Shown one piece after another: positions 24,901 to 36,369 of a stretch of DNA of 64,000 nt (position 1 is its first letter; the number at the start of each line of letters is the position of its first letter). Both the position numbers and the translations under genes were made by a program. Where the stretch lies: assembly GCA_963682055.1 (NCBI GenBank), contig OY821746.1, forward strand, positions 26,168,481-26,232,480, in the 5' to 3' direction. The notes below the pieces were generated by a model. That model was not told the DNA's origin. It did not search any database and saw only the letters and a list, made by a program, of their open reading frames with translations. The stretch comes from Primula veris. Lineage: Eukaryota; Streptophyta; Magnoliopsida; Ericales; Primulaceae.

Positions 24901-27778
24901 TATTACGGTTAACAAAAACCCATACTTGGAAACAAAATAAAACGAAAGCAGTATTTACCAAACAATGCCTCATTTCCAAACCAAAAAATCAAAAAAAAAG
25001 TTACCTGAATAATACCGGCATGGTCACCTCTAGAGTGCTCACTCGAAGAGACAACCCAGGTGCCAGGCCAGTGGGTCCCATCGGCCATCCACGTAGACTT
25101 TGGAATCTTTATACTCTCCAATGGCTCGTCGTGACCCTTCTCTCTCTGCAGCTTCATTGCTTTAATCTCCTCTCTAGCATTATAAGCATCAGATCTCCGT
25201 CGAATCGAATCCGGCAAACCGTTAATCCTGACCTTAAACTCGTCATACTCTCTCTTAACCCTCCTACGATCCTTAACGAAATCCGTCCGCATCTTATTCT
25301 TATAGGGATCTTTCTTAAAACTGAAATAGCTCTCAGGGTTCCTCGGCTCGATATCGTGTTTCCTACAAAAGGGGACCCACAAATTCGCAAAACTTGCAGC
25401 CTCTGCCATAGCCTCGAAAGTTAAAAGAGCTCCTCCATCATCGGATACATAGCAAGCCAGTTTCTCAACTGGGTAATCCGTGGCTAGGATCGAGAGTATG
25501 GTGTTAGCGGTGACGAGGGGGGGTTCTTTGTCAGGGTCTGCGGTGGAGACAAATATGTCCATTCCGGGGAGGTCAGATTTACCAGTGGGGTTTTGAGGAT
25601 TTGGGGTTTCAAACTTTTCTTTAAGGACAGCTAGGTCGGTAGAGCGGTTGACGGGGCAGAACTTGGGAAGGGTGTCGAGAAGCCACGAGAAGGCAAACCA
25701 TATCTCGCATATGATGGACATTAGCCATAGCCATGGGGCATCATCATTTGGGTGCTTGACTCTCCATGTAAGGAAAAATCCGAGAACAACTATACGCACT
25801 AAGATTAGAAGCCTGTGAAATCATAGTATGAGTCAATGTTGTGTGTTGAAGAAAGGTAATAAAATTGATAGCAATCGTGATTAAGGAAACAAATTGAAAC
25901 GACTATGCTGACATGAAGCCTGCGAAGTTATACTAAGATTGGATGTTACATGTTCAAGGAAGGAAATAAAGCAAACCAATATAGATAAACTTATAAAAAT
26001 CATGGTAAAGGGATGGAGCTAGGCAGAGCAAGATAGTCTTGCTAAGCTAAGTTAAACTATTGAGTGAATGTTACAAGTCAATTGTAAAGATTACACATAA
26101 AGAAGAATATTTAGATATGATAAACCAGCACAAAACAACATTTAACACTTGTCCAAAAGACATAACATTTCACAACACTGTATTAATTACTGACTATAAT
26201 AGTAAGATTCAACCTCGGAAAAACATGTACATAACTATTTACATATGAAGATGTCGAATGCTTACATGCATGTCCCGAAAACTTGTCGGGACAAAAAGCA
26301 TCATTAAACAAACACATATCATAACATGTAAAATGAGTATATGACAAGATCAAAAGAAAAGGTTTATGGAGAAAGTAAACATACTACGATCAAAAGGGTT
26401 CAACTTTCAGATTTTAAATGGACAGCCAGGATAGTAGCAAAAAGTAATGCTCCGGAAATTTCAAATATAGCCAATATTTGTTTACCTATCGTCTGAGAAT
26501 CAAGTTCGCAAAACTTAAGAAGTACCCTCCAAACAAAAGTAAAATTTCACCTTGGACATAACAGATAAGAAAAATGTGGTCCAAATGAAAGCCAAACCCA
26601 GTCAAGAAATAATCAACACAGTAACATATGGGAACTTTTAATTCATTCCTAGCAAGGTTTCAAAAGACACTAGGCGGAATGAGTCTGCCTAGGGCATAAT
26701 TGGCCGCCTTTTTCCCGCCTAGCCTGATTGTTTTCCCCCTAGGTCACCGAATGCCTAGGCGCCTGGTCCTCGCCTAGCGCCTTATCTTGATACACCAATT
26801 CCTACACTTTACTAGCGGAACATGGACTAATGTAATTCACATTTAAATTTTTACCTAAAATGCTACCCCTCGTTAGGTTCAAATGAGGAAAAAAAGAAAA
26901 CTATAAAAACTAAGAATTATACGGTAGTATCAATACCTATACGGGCTAATGATAGCAGCGGGTATTTTCAATTTCCGGGTTAGAGGCTTCCAGGGTCTGT
27001 TAAGAAGCTCCGTGGGATCACCGGTACCCTCATCACTATTTTCATTCCCAATTCCCCTGTCTTTAGGCCAAATTGCATTCCCGTACCCATACGTTCCCTT
27101 AGTTTCAAAAAGCCACCTATTGTGGTCAAATTCCCCAGTTTGGCTCCTAGTCATCATTGATTTCGTCGATTTCATCAGAGACAACCTTCTCTCCATCTTG
27201 GACATGCTCACATTAGCTGGGAGAGGTAAAGGCGCACTATTCATCGTTCTATCAGCCAAATCGGTGTTTTTATAAGGGTCTTTACAACCCGGGCAAATCC
27301 CATCTCCGGTTCTTACCGAGTCTATGTAACAGTCTCTGCATATCTTATAATCGCATTCACAAGGGAGAATATCTTCACCCCTCTCGTCACTCATCACTTT
27401 CCCGTCACAACCAGGTATATTGCAAGATGATCCTTTCGCTCCTGCCATCTGGGGATGGCTTGTCTCGGACTCGATAACCTTATCCATCAAATGGGCACGG
27501 GTAACACTGTTAAATCCACCCGTAAACAAAGAACTAGATACATATTGTTCTTCAACCCTTTGCGAAATCGAAAGGTCCATAGGCTGATTATCTGGAGTTG
27601 GAGGTAAATGGACACTGTAATTTGCGAATTCACTGCTCTCTGTTTCGCTGTCGATGTCGTTTGAATCTCTAGAGTAGTTGACATGTCGACCCGATGAAGT
27701 TTTCCGAGCGAAAGTCACTGTCATAGGGATGGACTTTTCTTGGGTTTTATCATAGCCTTTGAACGATCTCGAACTCAT
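21936..27778 (-). CDS. Cellulose synthase-like protein D (CSLD2/CSLD3-like)
   Basis: Golgi/plasma-membrane processive GT2 glycosyltransferase making beta-1,4-linked wall polysaccharide; CSLD2/3 relatives act in tip growth such as root hairs. Exons (minus strand): 27778-26937, 25812-25005, 24200-23702, 23185-21936, joined in frame to 1132 aa. The N-terminus has [10 protein letters not shown] and [18 protein letters not shown], then a RING-like cysteine cluster ([11 protein letters not shown]...CPGCKDPYK, residues about 118-167). Two membrane helices follow (about 282-325). The catalytic residues are present: [25 protein letters not shown] and QVLRW. About six C-terminal membrane helices end in GGSFQFP. 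The sequence reads closer to CSLD2/3 than to CSLD1 or CSLD5. Upstream lie a probable 5'UTR intron (28031-27817) and a TATA box. Introns 1 and 3 contain repeat insertions. Intact as read. Confidence 0.96.
23250..23495. repeat. Possible MITE in CSLD intron 3
   Basis: Weak inverted ends: TTGTTTGTTCAAG near 23260 and the complement of the right end, CTTGTTTGTTACAA, near 23480-23493. The interior has repeated 'aagctgaatga/aagctgagttt' motifs. No clear target duplication. Confidence 0.35.
26657..26797. repeat. GC-richer insertion in CSLD intron 1
   Basis: A short island with repeated CTAGGCG / CGCCTAG motifs (at least six, in both orientations) within otherwise AT-rich intron sequence. It resembles a common dispersed plant repeat built on CGCCTAGGCG. 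Ends not resolved. Confidence 0.5.
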
Positions 27779-27816
27779 TGCTAGACTATGTATTAACTTC
27801 TAGAATAGAATGTCAC

Positions 27817-28031
27817 CTGATCTCAAATTATAAGAAAGCAAAAATAAAAGTGCATTAGCAAAGATCAGACATAGAATTGACAAAGAGGTAAAACCAAGTA
27901 TATCACTTTCTCAAAAACTAAGATCCGTAGATCAGGCAAGAATTTAGGACTTGTGGTACCATTATCATAGATTTTGCAACTTAACCTAAAGAAAAAATGA
28001 TTGGATATATGGAAGAAATAGAAAACCTTAC
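27817..28031 (-). other. Probable 5'UTR intron of the CSLD gene
   Basis: On the minus strand, a donor-like CAGT|GTAAGG (28032/28031) and an acceptor-like ATCAG|GTGACA (27817/27816) frame a 215-bp intron ending 38 bp before the ATG. Leader introns are frequent in CSLD genes. Inferred from splice motifs; not confirmed. Confidence 0.5.
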
Positions 28032-29600
28032 ACTGAGTAAATCTTCTTCCACATCTCTCTTTATCTCTATCTTGCACTCAACAATCTGATTTCAAAATCC
28101 CCTTTTGTTCTTTCCAACACACTAATATAATCAAAAATCCAAACTTTATATAAATAAAGTAAAGGTTACTATCAAAGATCTACTATAAAAGATGAAGACT
28201 TTTCCTCACATCTCTATCACTTGATAACGGTCTTCTTATAAAAAAAAAAACCTATTTTCCTCAAATTGCACAAAACCCAAAATAACAAGCAAAAGAAAAA
28301 GATCCTATAATCTGCAGAAGCAAAGAAAATACTATAATCAGAGGCAAATCATCAAACACTAAATGAGCCAAATTATGAAAAAACCAAAGCAAGCTAAAAA
28401 ATAAGGCCCTGGCTCTCAATATTAAATAGTACTAGTAATAAATTATAAACAAGTACAAAATTACTATATGCTTATGTAAGTATAACAGCTACACTATCAC
28501 CAATTCAGCACGACTTAGTTAACTTAATAATAAATTAAGAAAGTGTCCAAGTGACGTACAAACAGATACATACATACATAATTACATACATAAATAGTAG
28601 TATTATATTACAGCACTTTCTTAAGAACAAGATTTATATATCAAACATGGATTTAGGACTCATGGTACCATTATCATAGATTTTGTAACTTAAACCCTAA
28701 AGAAAAAATTATTGGATATATGGAGGAAATAGAAAATCTTATAATAGTATAAGAGTAAATCTGATTTCAAAATCCCCTTTTGCTCTTTCCAACACACTAA
28801 TATATAAATTGTTTAATCAGAAATTTAACTTTATATAAATAAAAGCTACTACTACAATCAAAAATCTATAAAAAATGAAGACTTATTCTCACATCTCTAT
28901 CACTTGATAACAGTCTTTATATAAAAAAATAATAATATTTTCCTCAATAGGACACAACCCAATATCAACAAGCAAAAGAAAAAGGTACCTATAAATCTGC
29001 AGATGCAAAGAATTAATAAGATACCAAAGCAAGCTAAAAAATAAGACTCTGGCTCTCAAGATTAAATAGTACTAGTAATATATTATAATCAGAAATTCAA
29101 ACTTTATATAAATAAAATAAAAGCTACTATCAAAGATCTATAAAAGATGAGACTTTTTCTCACATCTCTATGACTCTATCACTTGATAAACAGTCTTTTT
29201 TATTAAAAAAAAAACATCATTTTATAAAAAATACATATTTTCCTCAAATAGCACACAACCCAATATCAACAAGCCAAAAAAAAGGTACCTTTAATCTGCA
29301 GATGCAAAGAAAAAAAAATACTATTATAATCTGCAGATCAAATCATCAAACACTAAAATGGGGGCCAAATTATGAAGAATCCAAAGCAAGCTATAAAATA
29401 AGGCCCTGGAGTATAAAATAGTATTGGTAAAATATTAGTAAAAATAAGTACATAATTACTATATGCTTATGTAAGTATAACAGCTACACCATCACCAGTT
29501 TATCACGTCTCATTTAACTTTAATAATAAAATAAAAAAAAGCCCAAGTGACATACAAACATAAAAATACATACGTACAAAAATAGTATTATTATATTATC
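27945..29600. repeat. Triplicated CSLD 5'UTR / core-promoter segment
   Basis: Three diverged direct copies. Copy 1 runs about 27945-28535, copy 2 about 28647-29080, copy 3 about 29085-29590. Shared landmarks: GTACCATTATCATAGATTTT (27956, 28666); CTGATTTCAAAATCCCCTTT (28086, 28760); CTTTATATAAATAAA (28144, 28829, 29102); ACATCTCTATCACTTGATAA (28209, 28892, and a variant at 29162); TATGCTTATGTAAGTATAAC (28468, 29462). Together they cover the 5'UTR, TATA region and proximal promoter. No coding sequence. Confidence 0.85.
28145..28156 (-). promoter_or_regulatory. Probable CSLD TATA box
   Basis: TATTTATATAAA on the minus strand, about 115 bp before the predicted 5'UTR intron donor, so transcription would start near 28115. 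Two more copies of the same TATA block lie upstream at 28830-28841 and 29103-29114 within the promoter triplication. Confidence 0.55.
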
Positions 29601-29958
29601 CAACTGTCAAAAAATTTGGTGACCCTAAAATCTGATGACTAAATCCAAAAACCCAACTTACATTATGAACAAAATAATTAAATAAAAAATACCCAGATGA
29701 GATCTTATCCAACCACTTTACTTGCTAGTTTTAAAAAAATGCTGTAATAAAAAAAAGGAGATTAAGCCTGTAAGAATTTAGTAATTACCTAAAGATCTGA
29801 GCCAATCAGCCAAATGATCTGTTAATTAAGCAGATACAAAGGAGAAAGTTAAAAAAAAAAACAAATATTTGGTTTTTTAATTATTACCCTTTTAACTTAA
29901 TGATGGGGCAGTGCTAAAGTAGTATAAGATATTAATGATCATATGCTATATATGTATC

Positions 29959-29992
<34 letters not shown>

Positions 29993-30330
29993 TGGGTTTG
30001 AGGGTTTGGGAAGAGGTTGAGCTACTTAGTAGTGGTTTTGGGTTGATTATGTAACAATTGGAAAAGATAGGGGTGTTTTGGTAATTTAATTTGTTTGACA
30101 TCCTGTCATACGCTTTTCTTTTCTTTTCTTTCTTTCTTTATGCTGACGGTGGCAACGCCGCGTTTTCTTGGAGGGTGAATTAATTTGAAATATTTCTAGC
30201 TACGACAATATATTATTACTTTGTATTTTTATTTCAAATATTACATTTAAAATTTTGCTTTCATATTTTCTTGTTTTTAGGTCCACATAACGTCTTTAAC
30301 AAATGGGACCATATGGGTAAACAAGTTTTT
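29601..30330. other. Distal CSLD upstream DNA with TA/GA microsatellite
   Basis: AT-rich, with a compound microsatellite (TA)n(GA)n at about 29959-29992. Bases 30187-30297 form a segment repeated in direct orientation beyond the neighbouring MULE (33209-33408). No gene recognised. Confidence 0.6.
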
Positions 30331-30791
30331 GAGTTTTTTGCCAAAATGGTACAGTGGACCACTTAAATTCCCAGAATGGGCTACCTTTCTGAAATATTCC
30401 CAAAATGGTCTACTTTCGAAAAACGACCGATCGAAATGATTAAAACAACCGGTCGTTTTATTATTGAAATCTCTGAAACAATTTGGACAATAAACGATCG
30501 GTCGAATTGGACAATACGACCGGTCGTTTTTCAGACAAAAACGATCGGTCGTTATGTACATTTCGATCGGTCGTTTTTCAGAAATACTTGTACTTAACAA
30601 ACTCATCTCATTTCCCCAGACCACTGTACTCATCTCATTTCCCAGACCACTGTAAAAATAAAAAAAACAGAGCTCTTAGATCATTTTAGGGCAAATATCA
30701 GATCTCTTCCAAAACAGGTAAAAGCTCAATATTTTGTGTTGTTGGAGTATTATTTGAGTAAAATTGTTAATTTTACCGTGTGGTTATCGAA

Positions 30792-32069
30792 ATGAAAAAT
30801 ACTACAATTATGTGTTATTGGGGAGGTACGATAATGGAAACTAATAGCGAGGGGTTATCTTATGATATTTCTTATAAATTTTTTTTTAAGGTATCTAGAA
30901 ACACGACATACGACCAATTTTTGGAAAAATTGTTTAAGGTACTTGATGTATCATCGACTTCAAATCGTTTGAGTTTAACATGTCGTTATCCATATCTGAC
31001 CACACTTACTGAGTTTAAATATATGCGATTGGCTGTTGATGATAATGATTCGTTGGAAACCATGCTTGAGTTAATAGAAGAAAATGGAAGAACGTTTATA
31101 GAGTTATATGTTGAAATTGAGCAAGTTTACTCTTCTGATCAAGATTACGGGTTGTATTATAATATTCTTTCCACTAATGAAATCGGTACATCAAGTGGAA
31201 CACCCATTCGACAAGAGCCAATGCATGAAATCGGTACATCAAGTAGAACACCCATTCGACAGGAGCCAATGCTAGAGGTATATTCTGAGAACAACGAACC
31301 AGATTTGACACATTTGGATGCAGTGTGTCGATTGGCAGATAATATTGGTTGGTCGATAGAACTTGGGGATGAACCAGAGGATGAAGATCCGGACTTCAAT
31401 ATTAGCGAAAACGAGTCTGACGATGACGAAGAAAATGTACAAGAAGTTGAGTACGAAGAATTATCATCTGAAATGGGCTTGTATATGGATGAGGATGAAA
31501 ACAACCAATCAAGTGGGTCACAATTGGCGAATAATACTATTTCCGATGAAATTCCTATGCATCAACCAATGTCAAGTTTGTTTAATGAACCGTTCGACAC
31601 TCAAGAAAATTATAGTAACCAGAGACGAAATTATATGATGTATCCTGGATTTTGGGATCCTCAAGTTAATGATCATTTTATTGGTCTTTTATTTAGGGAT
31701 AAAGAAATGTTGAAAAAGGGAATAAAACTTTGGTCAATCAAACGTAACATCCATTTTTCCACTAAAAGTTCGAAGGCAAAATTTTGGGAAATTCGTTGTA
31801 AACTGGCCGAAACTCAACAATGCAAATGGAAACTACGAGCTTCACTAAGAAAGAAACATGGATTTTTTGAAGTGTCGGTGTACAACGGTCCTCATACATG
31901 CATTCATGCCGAGCTTACAACTGATCATCCACAGTTACAACTGATTATTTTTGCGTTGTATTTCATTTGTTTTTCATTTATGATGTCAAAGGGGGAGAAA
32001 TACCTCTCTTTTATTTTGCGTTGTATTTCCTTTGTTTTTCATTTTCTTCCAACGTTGTTTTTGATGTAA
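30792..32069 (+). pseudogene. Truncated MuDR-type transposase (N-terminal part)
   Basis: 425 codons from ATG 30792. Residues about 1-115 form the N-terminal region common in plant MURA proteins (CYWGG start, then alternating strands). An acidic linker follows (about 170-240), including a 16-residue tandem duplication built on EIGTSS.TPIRQEPM (48-bp repeat at 31179 and 31227). Residues about 290-382 match the MuDR DNA-binding domain: LLFRDKEMLKKGIKLWSIKR, then Cys...Cys and HTC positions of a WRKY/GCM-like zinc fold. Homology stops at TTDHPQL. The last about 45 residues are unrelated filler, and the MULE catalytic (DDE) domain that should follow is absent. Confidence 0.85.
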
Positions 32070-32090
32070 TAAGTAGCAAACGCTTTGCAT

Positions 32091-32459
32091 TTATGTTATG
32101 AATCTTTTTTATGTTATGTTGCTATTTATCATTACGTGTTAATTTATATGACGTTGTGAGATTGCGTATTTATAATTTTACAAATGCGATTTTGATGTTA
32201 TTATAACTTGTGCGCATATATATCTAGTTGATTGGGTTATTTTTGTTGTTTTCATTTGTTGCGATTGACCGTTTTTATGTTATGAATCTTTTTTATGTTA
32301 TGTTGCTATTTATCATTACGTGTTAATTTATATGACGTTGTGAGATTGCGTATTTATAATTCTACAAATGCGATTTTGATGTTATTATAACTTGTGCGCA
32401 TATATATCTAGTTGATTGGGTTATTTTTGTTGTTTTCATTTGTGGCGATTGACCGTTTT
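32091..32459. repeat. 184-bp tandem duplication inside the MULE
   Basis: Two adjacent copies (32091-32274 and 32275-32459) are nearly identical, both starting at TTATGTTATGAATC and ending near GCGATTGACCGTTTTTA. Noncoding filler between the truncated transposase and the right subterminal region. Confidence 0.9.
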
Positions 32460-32828
32460 TAGGCAAAACTATGGCCAATTTTTCGCTTGCATTTTATCGT
32501 TCGTTTTCCTTAATCGTTTAGATTTGTTTAACTTCGTTTTAAATCGGATGTTGTCCCATTTCCTTGTTTTAAATCGGATGTTTAGTAAAACGTCACCTAC
32601 ACATCTTGTACCTAACATATTAATTTACGACATCATTTTATGTTATAATACTAGTCTAGTGCATAAATCTTTCGAAAAATCCGATCCAACACTCTCGTAC
32701 TAAACATATTAATTTACGACATCATTTTTTAAGAGATCATGTTCAAAAAGGGGATCATGTTTTTATATATTTTTTGTCAAATCAGTGTCCAAAACTGCAA
32801 AAAATCCTTGTTCTGTAAATTCTTTACA

Positions 32829-32910
32829 GTCGATCGGTCGTTTCTGAAAAACGACCGATCGTTTTTCAACAGACGACCGATCATTTTTCAGAAACGACCG
32901 ATCGTTTTAG
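32829..32910. repeat. Subterminal palindromic decamer array of the MULE
   Basis: Four further copies of the CGATCGGTCG / CGACCGATCG decamer within about 80 bp, just inside the right TIR, spaced by short TTTTCA/CAGA linkers. The same decamer occurs six times in each TIR. Such arrays are typical transposase-binding regions; binding is inferred, not shown. Confidence 0.8.
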
Positions 32911-33195
32911 GTATGATTTCTTCCAGTGAGTTCAGACCAAAAACGACCGATCGAAATGTACATAACGACCGATCGTTTTTGTCTGAAAAACGACCGGTCG
33001 TATTGTCCAATTCGACCGATCGTTTATTGTCCAAATTGTTTCAGAGATTTCAATAATAAAACGACCGGTCGTTTTAATCATTTCGATCGGTCGTTTTTCG
33101 AAAGTAGACCATTTTGGGAATATTTCAGAAAGGTAGCCCATTCTGGGAATTTAAGTGGTCCACTGTACCATTTTGGCAAAAAACTCCAAGTTTTT

Positions 33196-33657
33196 GGCCA
33201 GTGGTATTTGAAATATTTTTAACTACGAGAAATATCATCACTTTTTATGTCTAAACTTCAAATAAAAACTAAATTTTATTAGTATATCTTATACATTTAA
33301 AATATTACGGTATTACCTATACTTTATATGTCTAAGCTACAAGTTATTTAAAGTATTACATATGATTTTGCTCTTATATTTTTTTTTGTTATTGGGTCCA
33401 CATAAACATAAATGTGAGATAAACACTCGCTATGAATCCGGTATAATATAATTAAGGGTGTACCAATCAATATAATTTTTTAGTTTTAATTTTGAATTAA
33501 TTTTAATATAGTTATTTTTGGATCCGTTAATATGTGTTGTATTTTTAGTAAATGGTGCAAACTAAATTATAATGTATCGGGTGTACGACAGTGTTAGTGT
33601 AAATGTGAGTACAAATGGAATCACATGGATAAAAAAATTTGGCTAGTAATATTGATA
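33196..33657. other. Spacer between the MULE and an hAT-like element
   Basis: AT-rich. Bases 33209-33408 resemble the left flank of the MULE (30187-30297), sharing TTTGAAATATTT, an AACTACGA-like segment, ATTTTGCT and GGTCCACATAA. No gene. Confidence 0.5.
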
Positions 33658-33667
33658 GAAAGAATTA

Positions 33668-34460
33668 GGGCTGGGCAAAAACCCGCGAAAACCGACCCAG
33701 ACCGGAAACCGAATCGGACCGAACCGAAAAAAACCGAAACCGAAAAAACCGAAATCGAAAAAGACCGAAACCGAGAAGACCGAAAACCATTCTGGCCGGT
33801 TTCGGTTCACTGCATAACCGAACCGAAAAAAACCGTAAAACAGAAAAAAACCCGAAAAAACCGAAAAAATATACAAATTAATTCTATACCATACATGTAC
33901 AAATTAATTTCTTTGGTTAAATAAAGAAACAAATAAAGAAAATAAAGAACCAATAATGTAAATGTTTTTAGGGCTTCCATATCCTTATGGACCTTATCAG
34001 TTATTAGTTATTACTCTCGCTCTTCTTAGCCGCATTCTCTCTGTCTCTCTTCCAAATTTCCAATGGTGAGCATCCATACCATCCATTTTGTTGTTTGCAT
34101 TTTTATTTTTACATAATTATTAAAAATACTTTCTTAGTTCCTCTTATTTTCAATTGATGAATTTCTTTTTACAATCCTAAGTAACCGACTGGATAAAGAA
34201 TCTGGAAATTTCTGGGTTTTTTTGGGTTTGTTGTTATAAGTGAAGTTTTGTATTGCCTTGTTATAAGTGAACCAAAACCGGTACCGGAAAACCAAAACCG
34301 GTACCGAAAAACCGAATCAGAACCGAACCGAACCGGTTTGTTTCGGTCCGGTTCGGTTCGGTTCACATTTTCAGAAAATCGAAAACCGAAAATAACCGGA
34401 CCGAAATTAATTTCGGTTTTGATTCCGGTTTTACCAAAAACCGGACCGTACCCAACCCTG
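33668..34460. mobile_element. About 793-bp hAT-like noncoding element rich in CCGAACCG
   Basis: The left end is GGGCTGGGCAAAAACCCG and the right end is CCGTACCCAACCCTG, giving short imperfect inverted ends. It is flanked by an exact 10-bp direct repeat GAAAGAATTA (33658-33667 and 34461-34470), so the true hAT-size 8-bp duplication lies within it. Both outer thirds are built of CCGAACCGAAAACCG-type repeats. The middle (33960-34100) looks different: CT-rich leader-like sequence, then ATG immediately followed by GTGAGC (34063-34071), as in plant genes with an intron right after the start codon. Confidence 0.75.
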
Positions 34461-34470
34461 GAAAGAATTA

Positions 34471-35321
34471 TAGAAATAGGTACCAATTTCATATCATATT
34501 AAATTTAGCTAATTCATAACTCGCCTCATACTTAGTTTTTTTTTAGTGTCATGCTAGTTATATTTGGCTAAAGTAAGTTTTAGATATCACATTATGCTTG
34601 ATGAATTTTTCTTCTTTGACAAAAAGAAAATTCGGTTTTACTTTAGATTTTACACTGTCATTAAAATTTTATTAGCAAACAAGTACACAGCCTTTTACAT
34701 TACTCAGCATACTTCTTGTTACTAGAAATTATGAAAAAAAATGCAGTTACATCATTTTATCTTCATTGGTATATATGAAATAAAGAGTAATGTAAGTGTG
34801 CACATTATTACCATATAATTTTTGGAACTGGTTATACGAATTTGAAACTCTATCAATGTTAACTCGTTAGATGCTATTTTGTAATGATGCTACCTTTATT
34901 AATAAAGGGTATCATGTAGTATATAATAATAGAATATTCAATCCATCATTCAATATTAATAATAATTTTATTTATGGGTTAAATTTGATGTACATTGATT
35001 AAAAGAAGTAAATATTTGGTGGATTATAAAAAAAATCTGGCATTCTCAACTTATAAAATTATAGAAAATATTATGAAATCATTGTTGGATCTACGGTTAA
35101 ATTAAAATAAATATAAGAGTACTAAAGTTGTATTGGTTGAAATCACTATTTTAATGGATAGGTCAGATCTACCTAATATTTTATCGATTAAATGACATTC
35201 AGAAAGTCTAATTACGAGTTGTTAAGAAATATCTACCTATATCATAATTTTTAATTAAGGAAATTACCCACAAATGTTATTTTAAGCTATATTTCCAAAA
35301 AGGTTTGAAATCTTTCTTTCC
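34471..35321. other. AT-rich spacer
   Basis: No gene, tandem repeat or element boundary recognised. Confidence 0.4.
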
Positions 35322-35330
35322 GAAAAAGTG

Positions 35331-36369
35331 GGGTTAATTTCAGTTTAGTGATCTATGTTTTGGATCAAATTTGATTTGATAACCTGACTTTCAAAAATCT
35401 TGATTTAGTTACCTCTGTTATACATTTTTAATGATTTAGTGACATGTCGTTAACTTTTTCGATGGAAAACGTTAAACTTAACTTTAGAAGTTTAAAATAT
35501 TTACTATGCAGTCCCCATAGTTTATAAAGTAACAGTTAAGCTAGTAAATTGATGAAAATAATAAAATGAACATGTTTTCAAAGGAAAAAAACTATTTCTG
35601 GGAAAAAGGCACATTTTCAATTAAGCAACTTTTTCTCAAAAAAAATGCAATTTTTCAGAGAAATTTTTTTCAAGAAAATGTGAGTTTTTTTTTTTTTTTG
35701 AAAACGTAGTAAAATTATACGTAATGTTTTCTATTTTAACAATATGATGTTTACTTAAGATTTTTTTTTTTTGAATTGTTTACTAAAACTTTCTTCTTTA
35801 GGAATTTTTTTCCTTTAAATAAACATTTTCTAAGAACTTTATTTATTTTGGAAAGAGATTTACATGTTAAAAAAAATCGAAGAAAAAAGTCTTTATTTAA
35901 AAATAGATATTATTTTTTAATTCTCTTCTTTTTGAAAATAATAATAATATTATTTCTTACTTATTATATTTAAAATTTATCTTTTCTAAAAAGTAGTAGT
36001 TTTAAAAAAAAAATACAAGAAGTATTTTACCATTTCTGCAATAATAATAAACAAAATACATTTTTGACAAACTTTTGAATCGTATATAAAATTTTGTTTA
36101 TTGTGTTACAAAAAATTACGTCGGATTATTATAATTGAACTTTTTTGGAACTAAAATATGCATATTTTAAAATTTTAACGTTATATTATAAAGTTTCAAA
36201 CTATACAGACTAAATTGGTAATTTACAAACTTTTTCATTCAAAAAAGTTGACGGGAGGTCACTAAATCATTAACAATGCAAAACACATTCACTAAATCAA
36301 GATTTTTGAAAGTTAGTCTACCAAATCAATTTTGGTTAAAAACACAAGTCAATAAACTGAAATTAACCC
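35331..36369. mobile_element. 1039-bp MULE-type noncoding element
   Basis: Inverted ends of about 130 bp begin GGGTTAATTTCAGTTTA on the left; the complement of the right end begins GGGTTAATTTCAGTTTAT. Further inside, both arms share TTTCAAAAATCTTGATTTAG and AATGATTTAGTGAC. The element is flanked by a perfect 9-bp direct repeat GAAAAAGTG (35322-35330 and 36370-36378). The interior is A/T-rich homopolymer-like sequence without a transposase. Unrelated in sequence to the 30.3-kb MULE. Confidence 0.85.

Larger units (their letters stand above)
30331..33186 (+). mobile_element. Mutator-like element, 2856 bp, with 248-bp TIRs
   Basis: Long terminal inverted repeats 30331-30578 and 32939-33186 are nearly identical. 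The element is flanked by a perfect 9-bp target duplication CAAGTTTTT (30322-30330 and 33187-33195), as expected for Mutator-like elements. The TIRs carry six near-palindromic decamers of the CGACCGATCG / CGACCGGTCG family, and four more follow inside the right end (32829-32910). One internal frame encodes the N-terminal part of a MuDR-type transposase; the catalytic domain is gone, so the copy is non-autonomous. TIR similarity indicates insertion in the fairly recent past. Confidence 0.95.

Noticed and set aside
25020..25424. Plus-strand frame of 134 codons
   Set aside because: It is the antisense of CSLD exon 2, which has all family motifs on the minus strand.
30277..30689. Open frames in both MULE ends (30.3-30.7 and 32.7-33.2 kb)
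   Set aside because: Both strands of the TIRs are open because of the repeated decamers; the matching frames at both ends show they reflect the inverted repeat, not genes.
33625..34502. Frames rich in Lys-Thr-Glu or Phe-Gly-Phe
   Set aside because: Produced by CCGAAACCG simple repeats in the hAT-like element.
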